Assembly (NCBI RefSeq): GCF_038002225.1
Contig: NZ_JBBOCA010000001.1
Location: forward strand, 6,882,001-6,946,000
From: Paenibacillus sp. FSL R7-0204
GTDB lineage: Bacteria > Bacillota > Bacilli > Paenibacillales > Paenibacillaceae
Length of the DNA stretch: 64,000 bases
Reading direction: 5' to 3'
Shown here: one piece after another, positions 37,404 through 47,611 of the stretch
Layout: every line of letters starts with the position of its first letter
Numbering within the stretch: position 1 is the stretch's first letter
Position numbers and translations under genes: made by a program
Notes under the pieces: model-generated
What the model was told of the DNA's origin: nothing
Seen by the model: the letters and a program-made list of their open reading frames with translations, nothing else
Databases searched by the model: none

Positions 37404-37487
37404 AACCCTGAAATATGACCTATGGTATATAATGGCTTATACTGATATTGACTGATTCACCAAATACCTTTAATAGGAGCTAGATTC

Positions 37488-38072
37488 ATGGACAATTACT
37501 CAATGGACCCCATCCTGATTCCCGTACCGGAAAGCTTCGAAAGCAGCCGCCTGCAAATCCGCTCAGTATTATGGGGAGACGGTGTCGCTGTACATGAAGC
37601 CGTTCGGCAAAGTGCCGCTGAATTAAGCCCTTGGATGCCCTGGGCCCAGCGTATCCCTTCTGTCGAAGAATCAGAGGTATCCATCCGGAAATCACGGCTG
37701 CAGTTCCTGGAACGCAGCGATATCCGGCTGCTGCTCTTCCATAAGAAGACAGGGCAGCTTATCGGGAGCAGCGGACTGCACCGGATCGACTGGCAGGTGC
37801 GTAAATTTGAAATCGGATATTGGGTACACACCTCATTCGCGGGTCAAGGTTACATCACGGAAGCGGTGAATGCCATTGCGGATTTCGCCATACAGGAGCT
37901 ACAAGCTAACCGGCTGGAGATCCGCTGCGATTCCCGCAATACACAGAGCGCTCGCGTAGCCGAACGTACTGGCTTTACTTTGGAAGGTATCCTGCGCAAT
38001 GACAAGACTGATGTACAGGGGAGCTTGAGAGACACAATGGTCTACTCAAAGGTTCGCGGGGTTGAATATTAA
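37488..38072 (+). CDS. GNAT acetyltransferase, RimJ/RimL type
   Basis: A 194-residue acetyltransferase of the RimJ/RimL/YdaF branch. It starts with the ligand loop pattern SSRLQIRSV and shows the acetyl-CoA motif KFEIGYWVHTSFAGQGYITEAVNAIADFA (residues about 105-134), then RLEIRCDSRNTQSARVAERTGFTLEGILRND. This branch acetylates N-terminal or small-molecule amines, such as ribosomal proteins or amino sugars; the substrate is unknown. AGGAG lies 9 nt before the ATG. A second GNAT gene follows 42 nt downstream and may be co-transcribed. Confidence 0.9.
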   Translation: MDNYSMDPILIPVPESFESSRLQIRSVLWGDGVAVHEAVRQSAAELSPWMPWAQRIPSVEESEVSIRKSRLQFLERSDIRLLLFHKKTGQLIGSSGLHRIDWQVRKFEIGYWVHTSFAGQGYITEAVNAIADFAIQELQANRLEIRCDSRNTQSARVAERTGFTLEGILRNDKTDVQGSLRDTMVYSKVRGVEY

Positions 38073-38114
38073 ATGGGTGAATGAGGACAAATATACTATA
38101 TGGAGTGATAGACC

Positions 38115-38990
38115 ATGCAAGAATTGAAGTTTGTTAGGGATTACAAAGATATAGAGCCGCTGCGGAATAGCTTTTTCGAGCTGGCAAAAGATACGTTCGA
38201 GCTGGAGCTGGAGCGCTGGTATGAGGAGGGCTGCTGGACGGATAAGTATGTTCCTTATTCTTATGCGGAGGGAGACCGGATCGTGGCGAATGTCTCGGTG
38301 AATCTCATAGAGCTAATTATTAATGGGGTGAAGTCTCCTGCTGTGCAGATCGGGACGGTAATGACTCATCCTGACTATAGAGGGCGGGGCCTGTCTGCCC
38401 GGTTGATGGACAAGGTGCTGGAGGAATATGGACAAGCGTGTGAATTCATGTATCTTTTTGCCAATGAGTCAGTCTTGGAGTTCTATCCTAAGTTCGGCTT
38501 CCATCCGGTGGAAGAACAGATCTTCTCCATGGCCTGCCCCGGAGGTGCTGCCGGCTCTGGGCCAATCCGTAAGCTGGATCTAGCCAACCCGCGTGATCTG
38601 AGTCTGGTCTCTACCCTTGGAGCGCAGCGGGTACCGGTATCTGAGCGTCTTGGCGTAAGCGGCGCCCATGGACTCCTGATGTTCTACTGCCTGAATGTGT
38701 TCAGCGATCAGCTCTACTACCTGGAGGACGAGAATCTCATTGCCATCTTCCAGCAGGAGAATGGACAGCTTGAGCTGTTCGATCTGATCAGCACACAGCC
38801 CGTATCCTGCCGCGACATCGCCCTGAAGCTTGCGGACAGCGACACGGAGACGATCGTCTTCCATTTCACCCCGGATGACCCTGGCCTGGAGTTGTCAGGC
38901 AACAGCCATTCAGAGGGCCTATTCGTCCGCACTCAGGGCGGGCAGCAATATCCTGCGAACGTTAAGCATCCGGCTACTTCCATCGCCTAG
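38115..38990 (+). CDS. GNAT acetyltransferase with long C-terminal extension
   Basis: A 291-residue protein whose N-terminal half is a GNAT domain (VQIGTVMTHPDYRGRGLSARLMDKVLEEY, residues about 76-104, then FYPKFGFHPVEE). The C-terminal 150 residues form a second, less conserved domain, a layout resembling Eis-type enzymes but shorter. The substrate is unknown. A GGAG site lies close before the ATG. It follows another GNAT gene on the same strand and converges with the YgjP-like gene. Confidence 0.85.
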   Translation: MQELKFVRDYKDIEPLRNSFFELAKDTFELELERWYEEGCWTDKYVPYSYAEGDRIVANVSVNLIELIINGVKSPAVQIGTVMTHPDYRGRGLSARLMDKVLEEYGQACEFMYLFANESVLEFYPKFGFHPVEEQIFSMACPGGAAGSGPIRKLDLANPRDLSLVSTLGAQRVPVSERLGVSGAHGLLMFYCLNVFSDQLYYLEDENLIAIFQQENGQLELFDLISTQPVSCRDIALKLADSDTETIVFHFTPDDPGLELSGNSHSEGLFVRTQGGQQYPANVKHPATSIA

Positions 38991-39022
38991 GCGTACGCTA
39001 CACTTTTACCCTTGTAGAATGT

Positions 39023-39688
39023 TCACAGCGTCATGAACTGCCCCTGCCGGGCCAGGTACGCTTCCTTCTCCTTATAGTCCGGCATGATACTTCCCAGGCG
39101 CCGCCAGAAGGAACGGTCATGATTCATATGCAGCAGATGACACAGCTCATGAATGATGACATAGTCGATCACTTCAGGCGGCGCCATGGCCAGGCGATAG
39201 TTGAACGTCAGCTTGCCGTCAAAGCTGCAGCTCCCCCACTTGGTCCGCGACTCCACAATCTCCACACTCTTCGGCTTCACTCTGAGCTGCGTCTGGTAGG
39301 GCTTGATGCGCTCTGCGATGATTTTCTTCAGACTGGCCGTATAGAACTTCTTCAGCGCAAGCTTCAGCTCCTCCGCCTCCGCCTGCCGGTCCCCAATCAG
39401 CTCATGCAGCGCATATTCCTTCCCCAAGTACAAGAAGGCTTCTTCGTCGCCCTCATAAGCCTTAACCCTCGGCACCTGCCGGGCCGCCGCATTGCTGCGC
39501 AGCTTCTCCAGAATCTTCGGGCCTAAGATTGCTACCGCACCGAGGATCATCTCTTCACTCGTTCCCTTGGGCGCCTTAACGGTAATGAGGTCCGAGCCGT
39601 CCACCGTTACGGATAGCTTCTTGCGCTTGGCATACTGGACATGTAACGTAACCATCTGATCTTCTAGTTGAATCTGCATAGCCACCAT
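39023..39688 (-). CDS. YgjP-like zinc metallopeptidase-domain protein (DUF45)
   Basis: A 221-residue protein of the YgjP/DUF45 family. The zinc site is VIIHELCHLLHMNHDRSFW, with two His and the Glu of a gluzincin motif, preceded by the typical SRTKWGSCSFDGKLTFNYRLAMAPPEVIDY. Homologues are annotated as M48-type metalloproteases, often linked to DNA-repair proteases of the SprT kind, but their substrates are largely unknown. The start is uncertain between ATGs at 39688 and 39679. It lies 25 nt downstream of the mannosyltransferase gene on the same strand. Confidence 0.88.
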   Translation of the reverse strand: MVAMQIQLEDQMVTLHVQYAKRKKLSVTVDGSDLITVKAPKGTSEEMILGAVAILGPKILEKLRSNAAARQVPRVKAYEGDEEAFLYLGKEYALHELIGDRQAEAEELKLALKKFYTASLKKIIAERIKPYQTQLRVKPKSVEIVESRTKWGSCSFDGKLTFNYRLAMAPPEVIDYVIIHELCHLLHMNHDRSFWRRLGSIMPDYKEKEAYLARQGQFMTL

Positions 39689-39712
39689 CGTTTCTGTAAT
39701 TTCTAGTACACA

Positions 39713-41095
39713 CTAATATACCGGATAACCGGATACAAACACCGCCAGATACAGAAGACCCCCCGCAATAAATAGCGTCGTGAGCAGGATATCCTTCCAC
39801 TTCTTATCCTCCGTCAATAGCACAGCCGCGAAGGCCAGCGGAAAAGCTACAGCGAAATAACGCGGAGCAGACAGCAGCCAAGTCGGGGCCACCACATAGA
39901 CGAAATAGGCGATTATGTACGCCATGTAGGCGGGATTAAGCTTCTTCGCACTGCGGAGCATCATGAAGAGAACCAGGAAGATCGCGCACAAATTCGGCAG
40001 CCACAGCCCCAGGAACGACCGGTAATCGGCCTCTTTGAAGGTATTCACCGCATACTCCATCTGATATCTCAAGGTATCGAAAAAGAAGTAGAACCGCTGC
40101 GACCAGTGCTCCCGCTGATAAATACTGAACTGGAACGCGTTGCCCGTCACATTGTAATTGATGTAGAGATAAGCCAGCAGACCGAAGGAGACGCTCACCA
40201 GGGAGAGAACAGCCAAGATCAGCTTATTCGTAAAAGCCTTCCGGTCCATAGTCCTATAGCCAGCGGCCAGTTCCCGGGCAAATTCCACGGCAATCGGCAC
40301 GGCCAGCAGAATCCCCGGGGAACGGGTGAATCCGGCCAGCGCCGCACAGAGGCAGCCCAACAGCCAGCGCTTTTTGCGCACAAAATACAGCGCCATCAGG
40401 GAGAGCAGCAGGAACAGCGCCTCCGTCATGGGAAGGAAGAAAAAGAAGGCTGACGGAAAGATGAAGATATACTTCACTACCCGCAGGGCATTCCTGCGTC
40501 CCATATCCAGCCGGGCCAGTTCATAAGCGAACAACGCTGCTGCAAGCGTGCAAAGATTGGCCACGGCAAATCCGGCAGCCATATAATTGCCCGTGAAGAA
40601 CTGCGCGAGCTTGATCATAACGGGGAAGAACGGCAGAAATACAATATGAAATCTGGGGTCCCCTTCCGTCACATACCACCGCTCAGCAATGCCCAAATAG
40701 GACATCGCATCAATTCCGCGGATATGCCACATCTCAATGAAGCGGGAGAACAGGCTGCCGGAGCCGCCCTCCCGAAGCACCCAGAATACATAAGCCGCTA
40801 GAATCAGCAGCACCCGGCTAGCGATCACCCACAGCACAATCTTCCACCAGGTCCGCTGCCGTTCCTCCGGCGAATCGTCTGTATTCACCGTCCGCAGTGC
40901 GCCGGGGCTCAGGATGTACCCGGTTATAGCAGGGATGGCCCGCAGGCCTGTCCAGATAAACAGGACCAGACAGAGCAGGGAAGCCAAGGTTCCCGCCAGG
41001 GTCCAGGTATGCACTGACACGGCCCATACCCAGACAACTATTATCATAACAAGTATAAAGAGAGCTGAAATTGCTGTATTGACCTTTTTCACCAT
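39713..41095 (-). CDS. PIG-V-like mannosyltransferase / multi-spanning glycosyltransferase
   Basis: An integral membrane protein of about 460 residues with around ten hydrophobic helices. The first large loop carries WHIRGIDAMSYLGIAERWYVTEGDPRFHIVFLPFFPVMI, matching the pattern of PIG-V and related GT-C mannosyltransferases with a catalytic Asp in that loop. Such bacterial enzymes use a polyprenyl-phosphate sugar on the outer face of the membrane. The start is ambiguous: GGAGG lies just before ATG 41095 and 5 nt before GTG 41092; the ORF extends to 41170 without a good site. Substrate and product are unknown. No cell-wall sugar cluster is adjacent. Confidence 0.78.
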   Translation of the reverse strand: MVKKVNTAISALFILVMIIVVWVWAVSVHTWTLAGTLASLLCLVLFIWTGLRAIPAITGYILSPGALRTVNTDDSPEERQRTWWKIVLWVIASRVLLILAAYVFWVLREGGSGSLFSRFIEMWHIRGIDAMSYLGIAERWYVTEGDPRFHIVFLPFFPVMIKLAQFFTGNYMAAGFAVANLCTLAAALFAYELARLDMGRRNALRVVKYIFIFPSAFFFFLPMTEALFLLLSLMALYFVRKKRWLLGCLCAALAGFTRSPGILLAVPIAVEFARELAAGYRTMDRKAFTNKLILAVLSLVSVSFGLLAYLYINYNVTGNAFQFSIYQREHWSQRFYFFFDTLRYQMEYAVNTFKEADYRSFLGLWLPNLCAIFLVLFMMLRSAKKLNPAYMAYIIAYFVYVVAPTWLLSAPRYFAVAFPLAFAAVLLTEDKKWKDILLTTLFIAGGLLYLAVFVSGYPVY

Positions 41096-41193
41096 AGCCT
41101 CCGGTTCCGCAAGCTTTGCGGTATTGATTTGTCTTTTTCTCATTTTCTTATAGAAATGCCCGTAGCACAATGATTAGTTTGAAGCGACCAAAC

Positions 41194-41231
41194 CAAAAAA
41201 GGAACACCGCATAAAATTCAGCAGTGTTCCT
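41194..41231 (-). terminator. Terminator of the oligopeptide importer operon
   Basis: On the minus strand AGGAACAC pairs with GTGTTCCT, followed by TTTTTT, 29 nt after the last importer gene. Confidence 0.8.
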
Positions 41232-41259
41232 CTTCGGTACAGCATAGGGTAATGCTTGA

Positions 41260-42285
41260 TCAGGATTTCGGAAGCAACGGGAAATGACAGGCTACCGGAC
41301 GGCCCGGCAGGACCTCTTCCAGCAGCGGCTCCACTAAGCGGCATTTGTCCTGTACGAACGGGCAGCGGGTATGGAACCGGCAGCCCGAGGGCGGATTGGC
41401 CGGGGAGGGCACATCTCCCTCCAGCATAATACGCTCCTGCTTGCGCCTTGGCGTCGGCTTCGGAATGGCCGATAGCAGGGCGGCAGTATACGGATGCAGC
41501 GGGGCCGCGAACAGCGCCTCCGTCTCCCCCACCTCCACCAGCTTGCCCAGGTACATGACCCCCACACGGTCAGAGATATGCCGGACTACGTTAAGACCAT
41601 GCGCGATGAACAGGAAGGTTAGGCCCAGCTCCTTCTGCAGCTTCATCAGCAGGTTAATGACCTGGGACTGTACCGACACATCAAGTGCGGACACGGCCTC
41701 ATCGGCCACAATAAACTGCGGATTCAGTGCAATCGCCCGGGCGATGCCAATGCGCTGGCGTTGTCCGCCGGAGAATTCATGCGGGTAGCGGTTCCGGCGG
41801 CTGGCATCAAGACCCACCAGCTCCATCAGCTCGACCACTCGGGCATCAATAGCCTTGGCAGACATCTTCCAGTGAATGCGCAGCGGCTCGCCGATAATAT
41901 CCTTGACGAGGAAGCGCGGATTGAGCGACCCGAACGGGTCCTGGAAAATAATCTGCATCTCTTCCCGCAGCTTCCGCATGTCACGCGAACCCAGCGAATG
42001 GATATCCTGGCCCTTGAATAGCACCTGCCCCCCGGTCGCACTTTGCAGCCGGAGCAGTACCCGTCCGAAGGTGGATTTGCCGCAGCCGGATTCCCCGACC
42101 AGCCCGAACGTCTCGCCTTGGCGGATCGCCAGATTGACCCCATCCACCGCCTTGACCTGCCCGACGGTCCGGTTAAGCAGACCCTTGGTGATCGGAAAAT
42201 ACTTCTTAATATCCTTAACCTCCACCAGTACTTCTGAGGAGGCAGCTACCTTACGATCTGGCTTGGCCAATGTCTTGTTCATCAT
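41260..42285 (-). CDS. Oligopeptide/dipeptide ABC importer ATPase (OppF/DppF type)
   Basis: A 341-residue ATPase. Walker A is [20 protein letters not shown], the signature is [14 protein letters not shown] and Walker B is [14 protein letters not shown]. The C-terminal extension with [19 protein letters not shown] is the oligopeptide-type region, whose cysteines bind an iron-sulfur cluster in some members. The [15 protein letters not shown] wording marks the F subunit. It overlaps the D-type ATPase gene by 4 bp and is the last gene of a five-gene operon. In peptide-signalling Firmicutes this type of permease also re-imports Phr-like peptides. Confidence 0.92.
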   Translation of the reverse strand: MMNKTLAKPDRKVAASSEVLVEVKDIKKYFPITKGLLNRTVGQVKAVDGVNLAIRQGETFGLVGESGCGKSTFGRVLLRLQSATGGQVLFKGQDIHSLGSRDMRKLREEMQIIFQDPFGSLNPRFLVKDIIGEPLRIHWKMSAKAIDARVVELMELVGLDASRRNRYPHEFSGGQRQRIGIARAIALNPQFIVADEAVSALDVSVQSQVINLLMKLQKELGLTFLFIAHGLNVVRHISDRVGVMYLGKLVEVGETEALFAAPLHPYTAALLSAIPKPTPRRKQERIMLEGDVPSPANPPSGCRFHTRCPFVQDKCRLVEPLLEEVLPGRPVACHFPLLPKS

Positions 42286-43298
42286 GCGCGCTTCGCCTCC
42301 CCGCTGGTATACGCTGAAACCGGCTTATCCTTGAACAGCCAGCAGGCGGCCCGGTGATCATCAGAGATCAGGAAATCCGGCGGCTCCTGGCTCCGGCAGA
42401 TCTCCATCGCATGCGGACAGCGCGGATGGAAGCGGCAGCCCGCAGGTATCTGTCCTATCGGCGGGATCGTTCCGCTGATCGTATAGAGCTCGCCTCCCCG
42501 TCCGCCTTCGAACCCCGGAATCGACTGGAGCAGACCTATCGTATAAGGATGACTGGGATGGTCGAAGATCTCTTCCACACCGCCTTCTTCCACGATAGCG
42601 CCCGCATACATGACAGCAATGCGGTCCGCCATCTCAGCGGCAACTCCCATGTCGTGGGTAATCAGCAGGATGGACATGCCAAGCTCCGACTGAAGCTTGC
42701 GCAGCAGATCCAGAATCTGCGCTTGGACCGTAACATCAAGTGCGGTGGTCGGCTCATCGGCAATCAGCAGCTCGGGGTTACAGGCCAACGCAATCGCAAT
42801 GACCACGCGCTGGCACATCCCGCCGGACAGCTCATGCGGGTACTGCTTCGCACGGATTTCCGGGGCCGGTATGCCGACCAATCTAATCAGATCGACCGCC
42901 AGCTTCAGCGCTTCTGCATCCTTCTTATTCTGATGCAGCCGCAGACTCTCAGCAATCTGTTCCCCTATGGTGAAGACCGGATTCAGCGAAGACATCGGGT
43001 CCTGGAAGATCATAGCAATCTGGTTGCCGCGGATCTCCCGCATCTCCTCCTGGCTCTTCGCCCCCAGATCCTGTCCATGGAAGTCAATGGTTCCATTCAG
43101 GATCATACCGCCCGCATAATCAATCAGGCGCATAATTGCCAGCGAGGTGACACTTTTGCCGCTGCCGGATTCCCCTACAATACAGACCGTCTGACCTTTA
43201 TCCACCGTAAGCGAGATACCGTCGGTTGCCTTGAGCAATCCCTTCTCGGTCGCAAAGCCTGCGGTTAGTTTCCTGATTTCGAGTAGTTTTTGCGCCAT
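42282..43298 (-). CDS. Oligopeptide/dipeptide ABC importer ATPase (OppD/DppD type)
   Basis: A 338-residue ATPase with Walker [21 protein letters not shown], signature [16 protein letters not shown], Walker [15 protein letters not shown] and the C-terminal [21 protein letters not shown] cysteine region. One small deviation is Cys instead of Arg or Gln in the signature (GGMCQR). It pairs with the F subunit to energise uptake. It overlaps the upstream permease gene by 34 bp and the F gene by 4 bp. Confidence 0.92.
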   Translation of the reverse strand: MAQKLLEIRKLTAGFATEKGLLKATDGISLTVDKGQTVCIVGESGSGKSVTSLAIMRLIDYAGGMILNGTIDFHGQDLGAKSQEEMREIRGNQIAMIFQDPMSSLNPVFTIGEQIAESLRLHQNKKDAEALKLAVDLIRLVGIPAPEIRAKQYPHELSGGMCQRVVIAIALACNPELLIADEPTTALDVTVQAQILDLLRKLQSELGMSILLITHDMGVAAEMADRIAVMYAGAIVEEGGVEEIFDHPSHPYTIGLLQSIPGFEGGRGGELYTISGTIPPIGQIPAGCRFHPRCPHAMEICRSQEPPDFLISDDHRAACWLFKDKPVSAYTSGEAKRA

Positions 43299-44287
43299 TG
43301 TTCCAGCCTCCTCCGGGATTTGGTCACTTGCTGTCTGGGATCAAGAGCATCCCGGATACCGTCGCCGATGAAGTTAACCGCCAGCACGACGAGCAGAATG
43401 CACAGACCCGGATACACGGCTTGCATCGGATCAATTAGCATGAATTCCTGTGCACTGCTGAGCATCAGTCCCCAGCTTGTGGCCGGAGCCTGGATACCAA
43501 GACCCAGATAGGACAGTGCAGATTCACTGAGAATCGCTCCGCCGACCATCAAGGTGGCATTGACAATGATCGGGAAGCTCGCATTGCGGAGCAGATGCCG
43601 GAAAATGATCCCCCAGCTGGATACCCCGATGGCTCTGGCCGCCTCCACATACTGCATCTCCCGCAGTTGCAGGAAGGTTCCCCGGACCAGCCGGGCAATA
43701 CTCATCCAGCTGGTGAACGCCAGAATCAGGATCATGAATTCAATCTTTGTGCCGAACAGCGCCATCACCAGGATATTCAGGAACAGGGATGGGACGGAGT
43801 TCATGACATCAACAATACGCATGAATACCGTATCTATGAATCCGCCGAAGTAACCCGAAATCGCCCCGACCACCGATCCGACCAGCACGGATACAAAAGC
43901 AACGGAGAAACCGATAAGCAGCGATATCCTCGCGCTGTACAGCAGTCTGCTGAGAATATCGCGGCCCAGCTCATCTGTACCGAGGAGATGGCCCTCCGCT
44001 CCCGGCTTCAGGTTGGCGAACATCAGATCAATCTTCTCCGGTCCATACGGGGTCAGCCGCGATGCGAAGATTGCCAGCAGCACAAAGATAAACAGCACGA
44101 TCAACCCGCCCATAGCAAACGGATTGCGCGAGAACTTCTTCCACAGCACTCTCCACGGGCCGGGAGGTCTGTCCATATCCACCACCGGAATTTCCGGGTC
44201 GGTCCCGCCCGGCATCGGACTCATATCCGGCGTTCCCAGCGGCTTGGAGACCTTCCCTTTGATAAGCTCAGTATTGTCTGTACTCAT
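43265..44287 (-). CDS. Oligopeptide/dipeptide ABC importer permease (OppC/DppC type)
   Basis: A 340-residue permease. It has an extended cytoplasmic N-terminus of about 50 residues, one helix (MGGLIVLFIFVLLAIFASRL), the OppC hallmark LGTDELGRDILSRLLYSARISL, and five further helices containing the EAA loop EAARAIGVSSWGIIFRHLLRN. It forms the membrane channel with the B subunit. It overlaps both neighbours (4 bp and 34 bp). Confidence 0.93.
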   Translation of the reverse strand: MSTDNTELIKGKVSKPLGTPDMSPMPGGTDPEIPVVDMDRPPGPWRVLWKKFSRNPFAMGGLIVLFIFVLLAIFASRLTPYGPEKIDLMFANLKPGAEGHLLGTDELGRDILSRLLYSARISLLIGFSVAFVSVLVGSVVGAISGYFGGFIDTVFMRIVDVMNSVPSLFLNILVMALFGTKIEFMILILAFTSWMSIARLVRGTFLQLREMQYVEAARAIGVSSWGIIFRHLLRNASFPIIVNATLMVGGAILSESALSYLGLGIQAPATSWGLMLSSAQEFMLIDPMQAVYPGLCILLVVLAVNFIGDGIRDALDPRQQVTKSRRRLEQWRKNYSKSGN

Positions 44288-45255
44288 GCTGCCTTCCCCC
44301 CTTGCTTACCGAGCTTCACCCGGGGATCAACGACTACATACAGTATATCTGCCAGAAGATTGCCAATGACGACCATCACAGCCGTTACAATAGTGACAGC
44401 CATCAGTGCCGAATATTCACGTGCAGTGGCCATCTCTACGAACCAACGGCCCATTCCCGGCCAGTTGAATACATTCTCAGTTAATGCGGCCCCGCCCACC
44501 AGGATCGGAAGATCAAGGCCAAGTATCGTAATAATTGGAATAAGCGCATTGCGCAGGGCATGACGGAAGACGACCTTGCGTTCCTTCACACCTTTGGCCC
44601 GTGCTGTCCGGATATAATCCTGATCCAGCACCTCCAGCATACTGGCCCGCGCATACTTCATATAAGAGGCCAGGAACCCAAGCGCCAGCACCGTTACCGG
44701 CAGCACCAGATGCATGAATAAATCAGCGATACTGCCTTCCTTGCCTCTTGTATGCATATCCGACAATGGGAACCAGTCCAGCTTAAGCGACAGCCACTGC
44801 TGCAGCAGAATCCCGAACCAGAAGGTCGGCATGGCGAAGCCCAGATATGAAATGAAGGAAGCCGTCTGATCCGATAAACCATAGACTTTGGTACTATTAT
44901 AGATTCCCCAGGGGATTGCGATCAGCAGGGATACCAGCCAAGCCGCCCCCATCAGGATTACGGTATTGCCGATACGCGGCCAGAGTAAGTCCGAGATGGC
45001 AATATGGTTCTTGAAGGTATATCCCAGGTCTCCTTGCAGCAGGTCGCCGATCCAGTGGAAATACTGGATATGAATCGGTTGATCCAGACCCAGGTTCTTG
45101 GCTTGCTGCTCGAAGATTTCCGGCGTCAGGCCCGGCGCGAGCATCACTTGCGTAGGGCCGCCCGGAGCTGCGTGGATGAGAAGAAAAGTTAGTATGGTAA
45201 TCAGAAAGATGACCAGTACCGATTGAAGCACTCGACGCATCAGATATTCTGTCAT
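44284..45255 (-). CDS. Oligopeptide/dipeptide ABC importer permease (OppB/DppB type)
   Basis: A 323-residue permease with six helices. The N-terminal YLMRRVLQSVLVIFLITILTFLLIHAAPGGP and the EAA loop RTARAKGVKERKVVFRHALRNALIP are typical of the B subunit. It is separated from the binding-protein gene by 120 nt holding a strong hairpin, and overlaps the C-subunit gene by 4 bp. Confidence 0.93.
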   Translation of the reverse strand: MTEYLMRRVLQSVLVIFLITILTFLLIHAAPGGPTQVMLAPGLTPEIFEQQAKNLGLDQPIHIQYFHWIGDLLQGDLGYTFKNHIAISDLLWPRIGNTVILMGAAWLVSLLIAIPWGIYNSTKVYGLSDQTASFISYLGFAMPTFWFGILLQQWLSLKLDWFPLSDMHTRGKEGSIADLFMHLVLPVTVLALGFLASYMKYARASMLEVLDQDYIRTARAKGVKERKVVFRHALRNALIPIITILGLDLPILVGGAALTENVFNWPGMGRWFVEMATAREYSALMAVTIVTAVMVVIGNLLADILYVVVDPRVKLGKQGGKAA

Positions 45256-45311
45256 TGGCTAGCCTCCTAGAGATGGTAAGGCGATAGATTACGGAAGGCC
45301 CCCTATTTATA

Positions 45312-45350
45312 CAAAAGGGGGAGGTGAAAGAGAATTCTCTTTCACCTCCC
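45312..45350 (-). terminator. Perfect hairpin between binding-protein and permease genes (attenuator)
   Basis: A perfect 32-nt palindrome with arm GGGAGGTGAAAGAGAA, followed on the minus strand by CCTTTTG. It lies 25 nt after the binding-protein stop inside the operon and would lower expression of the membrane genes relative to the binding protein. Confidence 0.75.
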
Positions 45351-45375
45351 GCAAGTCTATTCAGTTAGCGGCACG

Positions 45376-47118
45376 TTACTCGGTTACCCACCATTTGATG
45401 GCGTGGAAGAACTGTCCGTAGCCCAGTGACGGCTCAGGAGCATCCTCCTCTGCCCAGTGTACTCTAGGCCCTGTTCCGATCGCCTGACCATACTGATACA
45501 GGAAGACATAAGGAAGGTCAGTGGAGATTTCCTTGCCTACTTCTTTGTAGATATCTTTGCGCTTGGCCTGGTCTACTGTGGAATATCCGTCTACCCACAG
45601 CTGATCCAGCTTCTCGTTCTTATACCAGCCGCTGTTCTGTCCGGCAGGCGGGAAGTATTTGGAGGAGAAGATACTCTCAGCATCCGGGTCCGGTGTATTC
45701 AGGGACCATGCCAGCAGCAGGGCCTGGAATTTACCCGGTGTCACGTTCTGGTCAATCCATGCCGCGAAGTCGATCGCCTTAGGCTTCACTTCAATGCCGA
45801 CATCCTTCAGGTTCTGCTGGATAACAGCGGCTACTTGCTCGCGGCGGCTGTTGCCGGCATTGTACTGCAGTTCGAAGGAGAAGCGGTGGCCGTCTTTGGC
45901 AAGAATGCCATCCGTTCCGGCAACCCAGCCGTCTTCAGCCAGGAGCTTCTTGGCCGTTTCGGCATTGTAATCATAATTCACAGCGGCATCCTTCGGATCA
46001 GCCCAGGTATCAGGCAAGAACGGAGCGTTCATCAGCGCACCTACGCCCTTAAGGATATTGTCTACCATTCCTTGACGGTTCAAGGCATGGGCGATTGCCT
46101 GTCTGGTCTTCTGTCCCTGGAACAGGCCGTAGCTATCCGGGAAGTTCTTGCCGTCGAAGTTGAACATTACATATTCATACTGCGCGCCGGGCTTCTGGAT
46201 AATATCAATGTTTCCGGCAGCCTTAACCGCTTCGACCTGCGTTACCGGAATCGCACTGATATGGTCCGTGTCACCCTTCATAATCGCCTGAACTTCAGTG
46301 TTCTGGTCGGCGTAGACTTTGTAGATAATCTGAGCGATATGAGGCTTCACCGTTCCCCAGTAGTTCGGATCAGCATCCAGGGTATGGCTCTCGCCCTGCT
46401 TCCAGGCTGTCCACTTCCACGGTCCGCTTGTGACCGTCTTGGCCGGATCAGTACCATAGGCATTCTTCTGCATTTCGGTCGGCTTCACATCCTTAAGGAC
46501 ATGAGCTGGAACAATCTCCTGAACCAGCGCGTACAGGAACGGGGCATAAATCTGGGACATTGTGAATTTCACCGTGTGGTCATCAACCTTCTCCACGCTC
46601 TTCACCTTGTCATATTGGCTGATCAGGGGCGAGCCTGTCTCCTTATTCTTGGCCGTTTCAACGGTATAGACTACATCATCTGCAACGACGGGCTGGCCGT
46701 CACTCCATTTGGCGGTATCCTTCAGCTTCACGGTGTAGGTCAAGCCATCTTCGGAGATCTCAGGAAGCGCAGCTGCCAGCGACCAATCCTCGGCCTGCAC
46801 ATTGCCTTCACGGTCCAGATTATACAGCTTGGCGAAGACGAATTGCGCCACATCGCCTGAAGCGGTGTCATTGATTAAGAGAGGATTAAGATTAACAATA
46901 TCGGAGAATGTGCTTGTAACGAGCGTTCCGCCGTCTACCGGCGCGTCAGCCGCAGGTGCTTCAGTAGCATCAGGTGCCGTGCTCTCTGCCGGAGCTGTAG
47001 TGGCTGCAGGCGCACTTGTTGAAGAACCCGCAGTGTTATTCGTACTGCAACCTGTAAATAGAACCCCTACCAACGATAAGACTAGTAAACCTGACCACCA
47101 TTTTCTCTTTTTCGCCAT
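45376..47118 (-). CDS. Solute-binding lipoprotein, family 5 (peptide/nickel type)
   Basis: A 580-residue lipoprotein that captures the substrate for the importer encoded behind it. The lipobox LFTGC puts the lipidated Cys at residue 24, followed by a Thr/Ala/Ser/Pro-rich tether (about residues 25-60). The mature part has the family-5 features GGTLVTSTFSDIVNLNPLL, TYTVKLKDTAKWSDGQPVVADDVVYTV and HALNRQGMVDNIL. The ligand is probably a peptide; re-import of signalling peptides cannot be excluded. AGGAGGAG lies before the ATG. The 595 bp upstream (47119-47713) is AT-rich, holds the terminator of the next operon at 47612, and shows no gene or clear promoter. Confidence 0.92.
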   Translation of the reverse strand: MAKKRKWWSGLLVLSLVGVLFTGCSTNNTAGSSTSAPAATTAPAESTAPDATEAPAADAPVDGGTLVTSTFSDIVNLNPLLINDTASGDVAQFVFAKLYNLDREGNVQAEDWSLAAALPEISEDGLTYTVKLKDTAKWSDGQPVVADDVVYTVETAKNKETGSPLISQYDKVKSVEKVDDHTVKFTMSQIYAPFLYALVQEIVPAHVLKDVKPTEMQKNAYGTDPAKTVTSGPWKWTAWKQGESHTLDADPNYWGTVKPHIAQIIYKVYADQNTEVQAIMKGDTDHISAIPVTQVEAVKAAGNIDIIQKPGAQYEYVMFNFDGKNFPDSYGLFQGQKTRQAIAHALNRQGMVDNILKGVGALMNAPFLPDTWADPKDAAVNYDYNAETAKKLLAEDGWVAGTDGILAKDGHRFSFELQYNAGNSRREQVAAVIQQNLKDVGIEVKPKAIDFAAWIDQNVTPGKFQALLLAWSLNTPDPDAESIFSSKYFPPAGQNSGWYKNEKLDQLWVDGYSTVDQAKRKDIYKEVGKEISTDLPYVFLYQYGQAIGTGPRVHWAEEDAPEPSLGYGQFFHAIKWWVTE

Positions 47119-47611
47119 TCCTTTACTCCTCCTTAGTTAGGTGCTTGTACCTGCTCTTCAAAGCTTCTCGGGAGACTGGATGCTCCGGATCGTTATGCGC
47201 CTAAGACTGCTAATGACCGCCTTCGCACTACATGTGACATAACATCACACCTAATATATATTGAAGGAATGCGTTGAATAGACCGCAGGTCAATTAGAAT
47301 CAGGGATAACTTTTCCGGCGGAAAGCCTTACAACTTCCCTCATAAATTATGGTTTATATTACATGTGAATATATCTTACGTCAATATATTTATTTACCGC
47401 TGTATAATCTTACTTTTTTGCTTCCGAAACATTTACTTCCAATGTATTTTGGAATAACTGTAAAAAAACCTTTTCCTCATCATTATCATGAGTTTAATCG
47501 GGTTAGTTTTAATGACACTTTCTTATCATTTTCGCGATTTTCCGACACTGTTCGCCATATTTCCGTATGTTTCAGCGCTAATCCGCTTGCTGTCTAGCCC
47601 TTTCCCGGCAC

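Noticed and set aside
37218..37487. A possible second lasso precursor upstream of the cyclase
   Set aside because: The stretch is AT-rich and shows no short frame with a YxxPxL leader or a Gly/Ala...Asp/Glu core on either strand.
45457..46860. A 467-codon open frame opposite the binding-protein gene
   Set aside because: The minus-strand lipoprotein has clear family motifs and a lipobox; the plus-strand frame lacks a binding site and recognisable domains.
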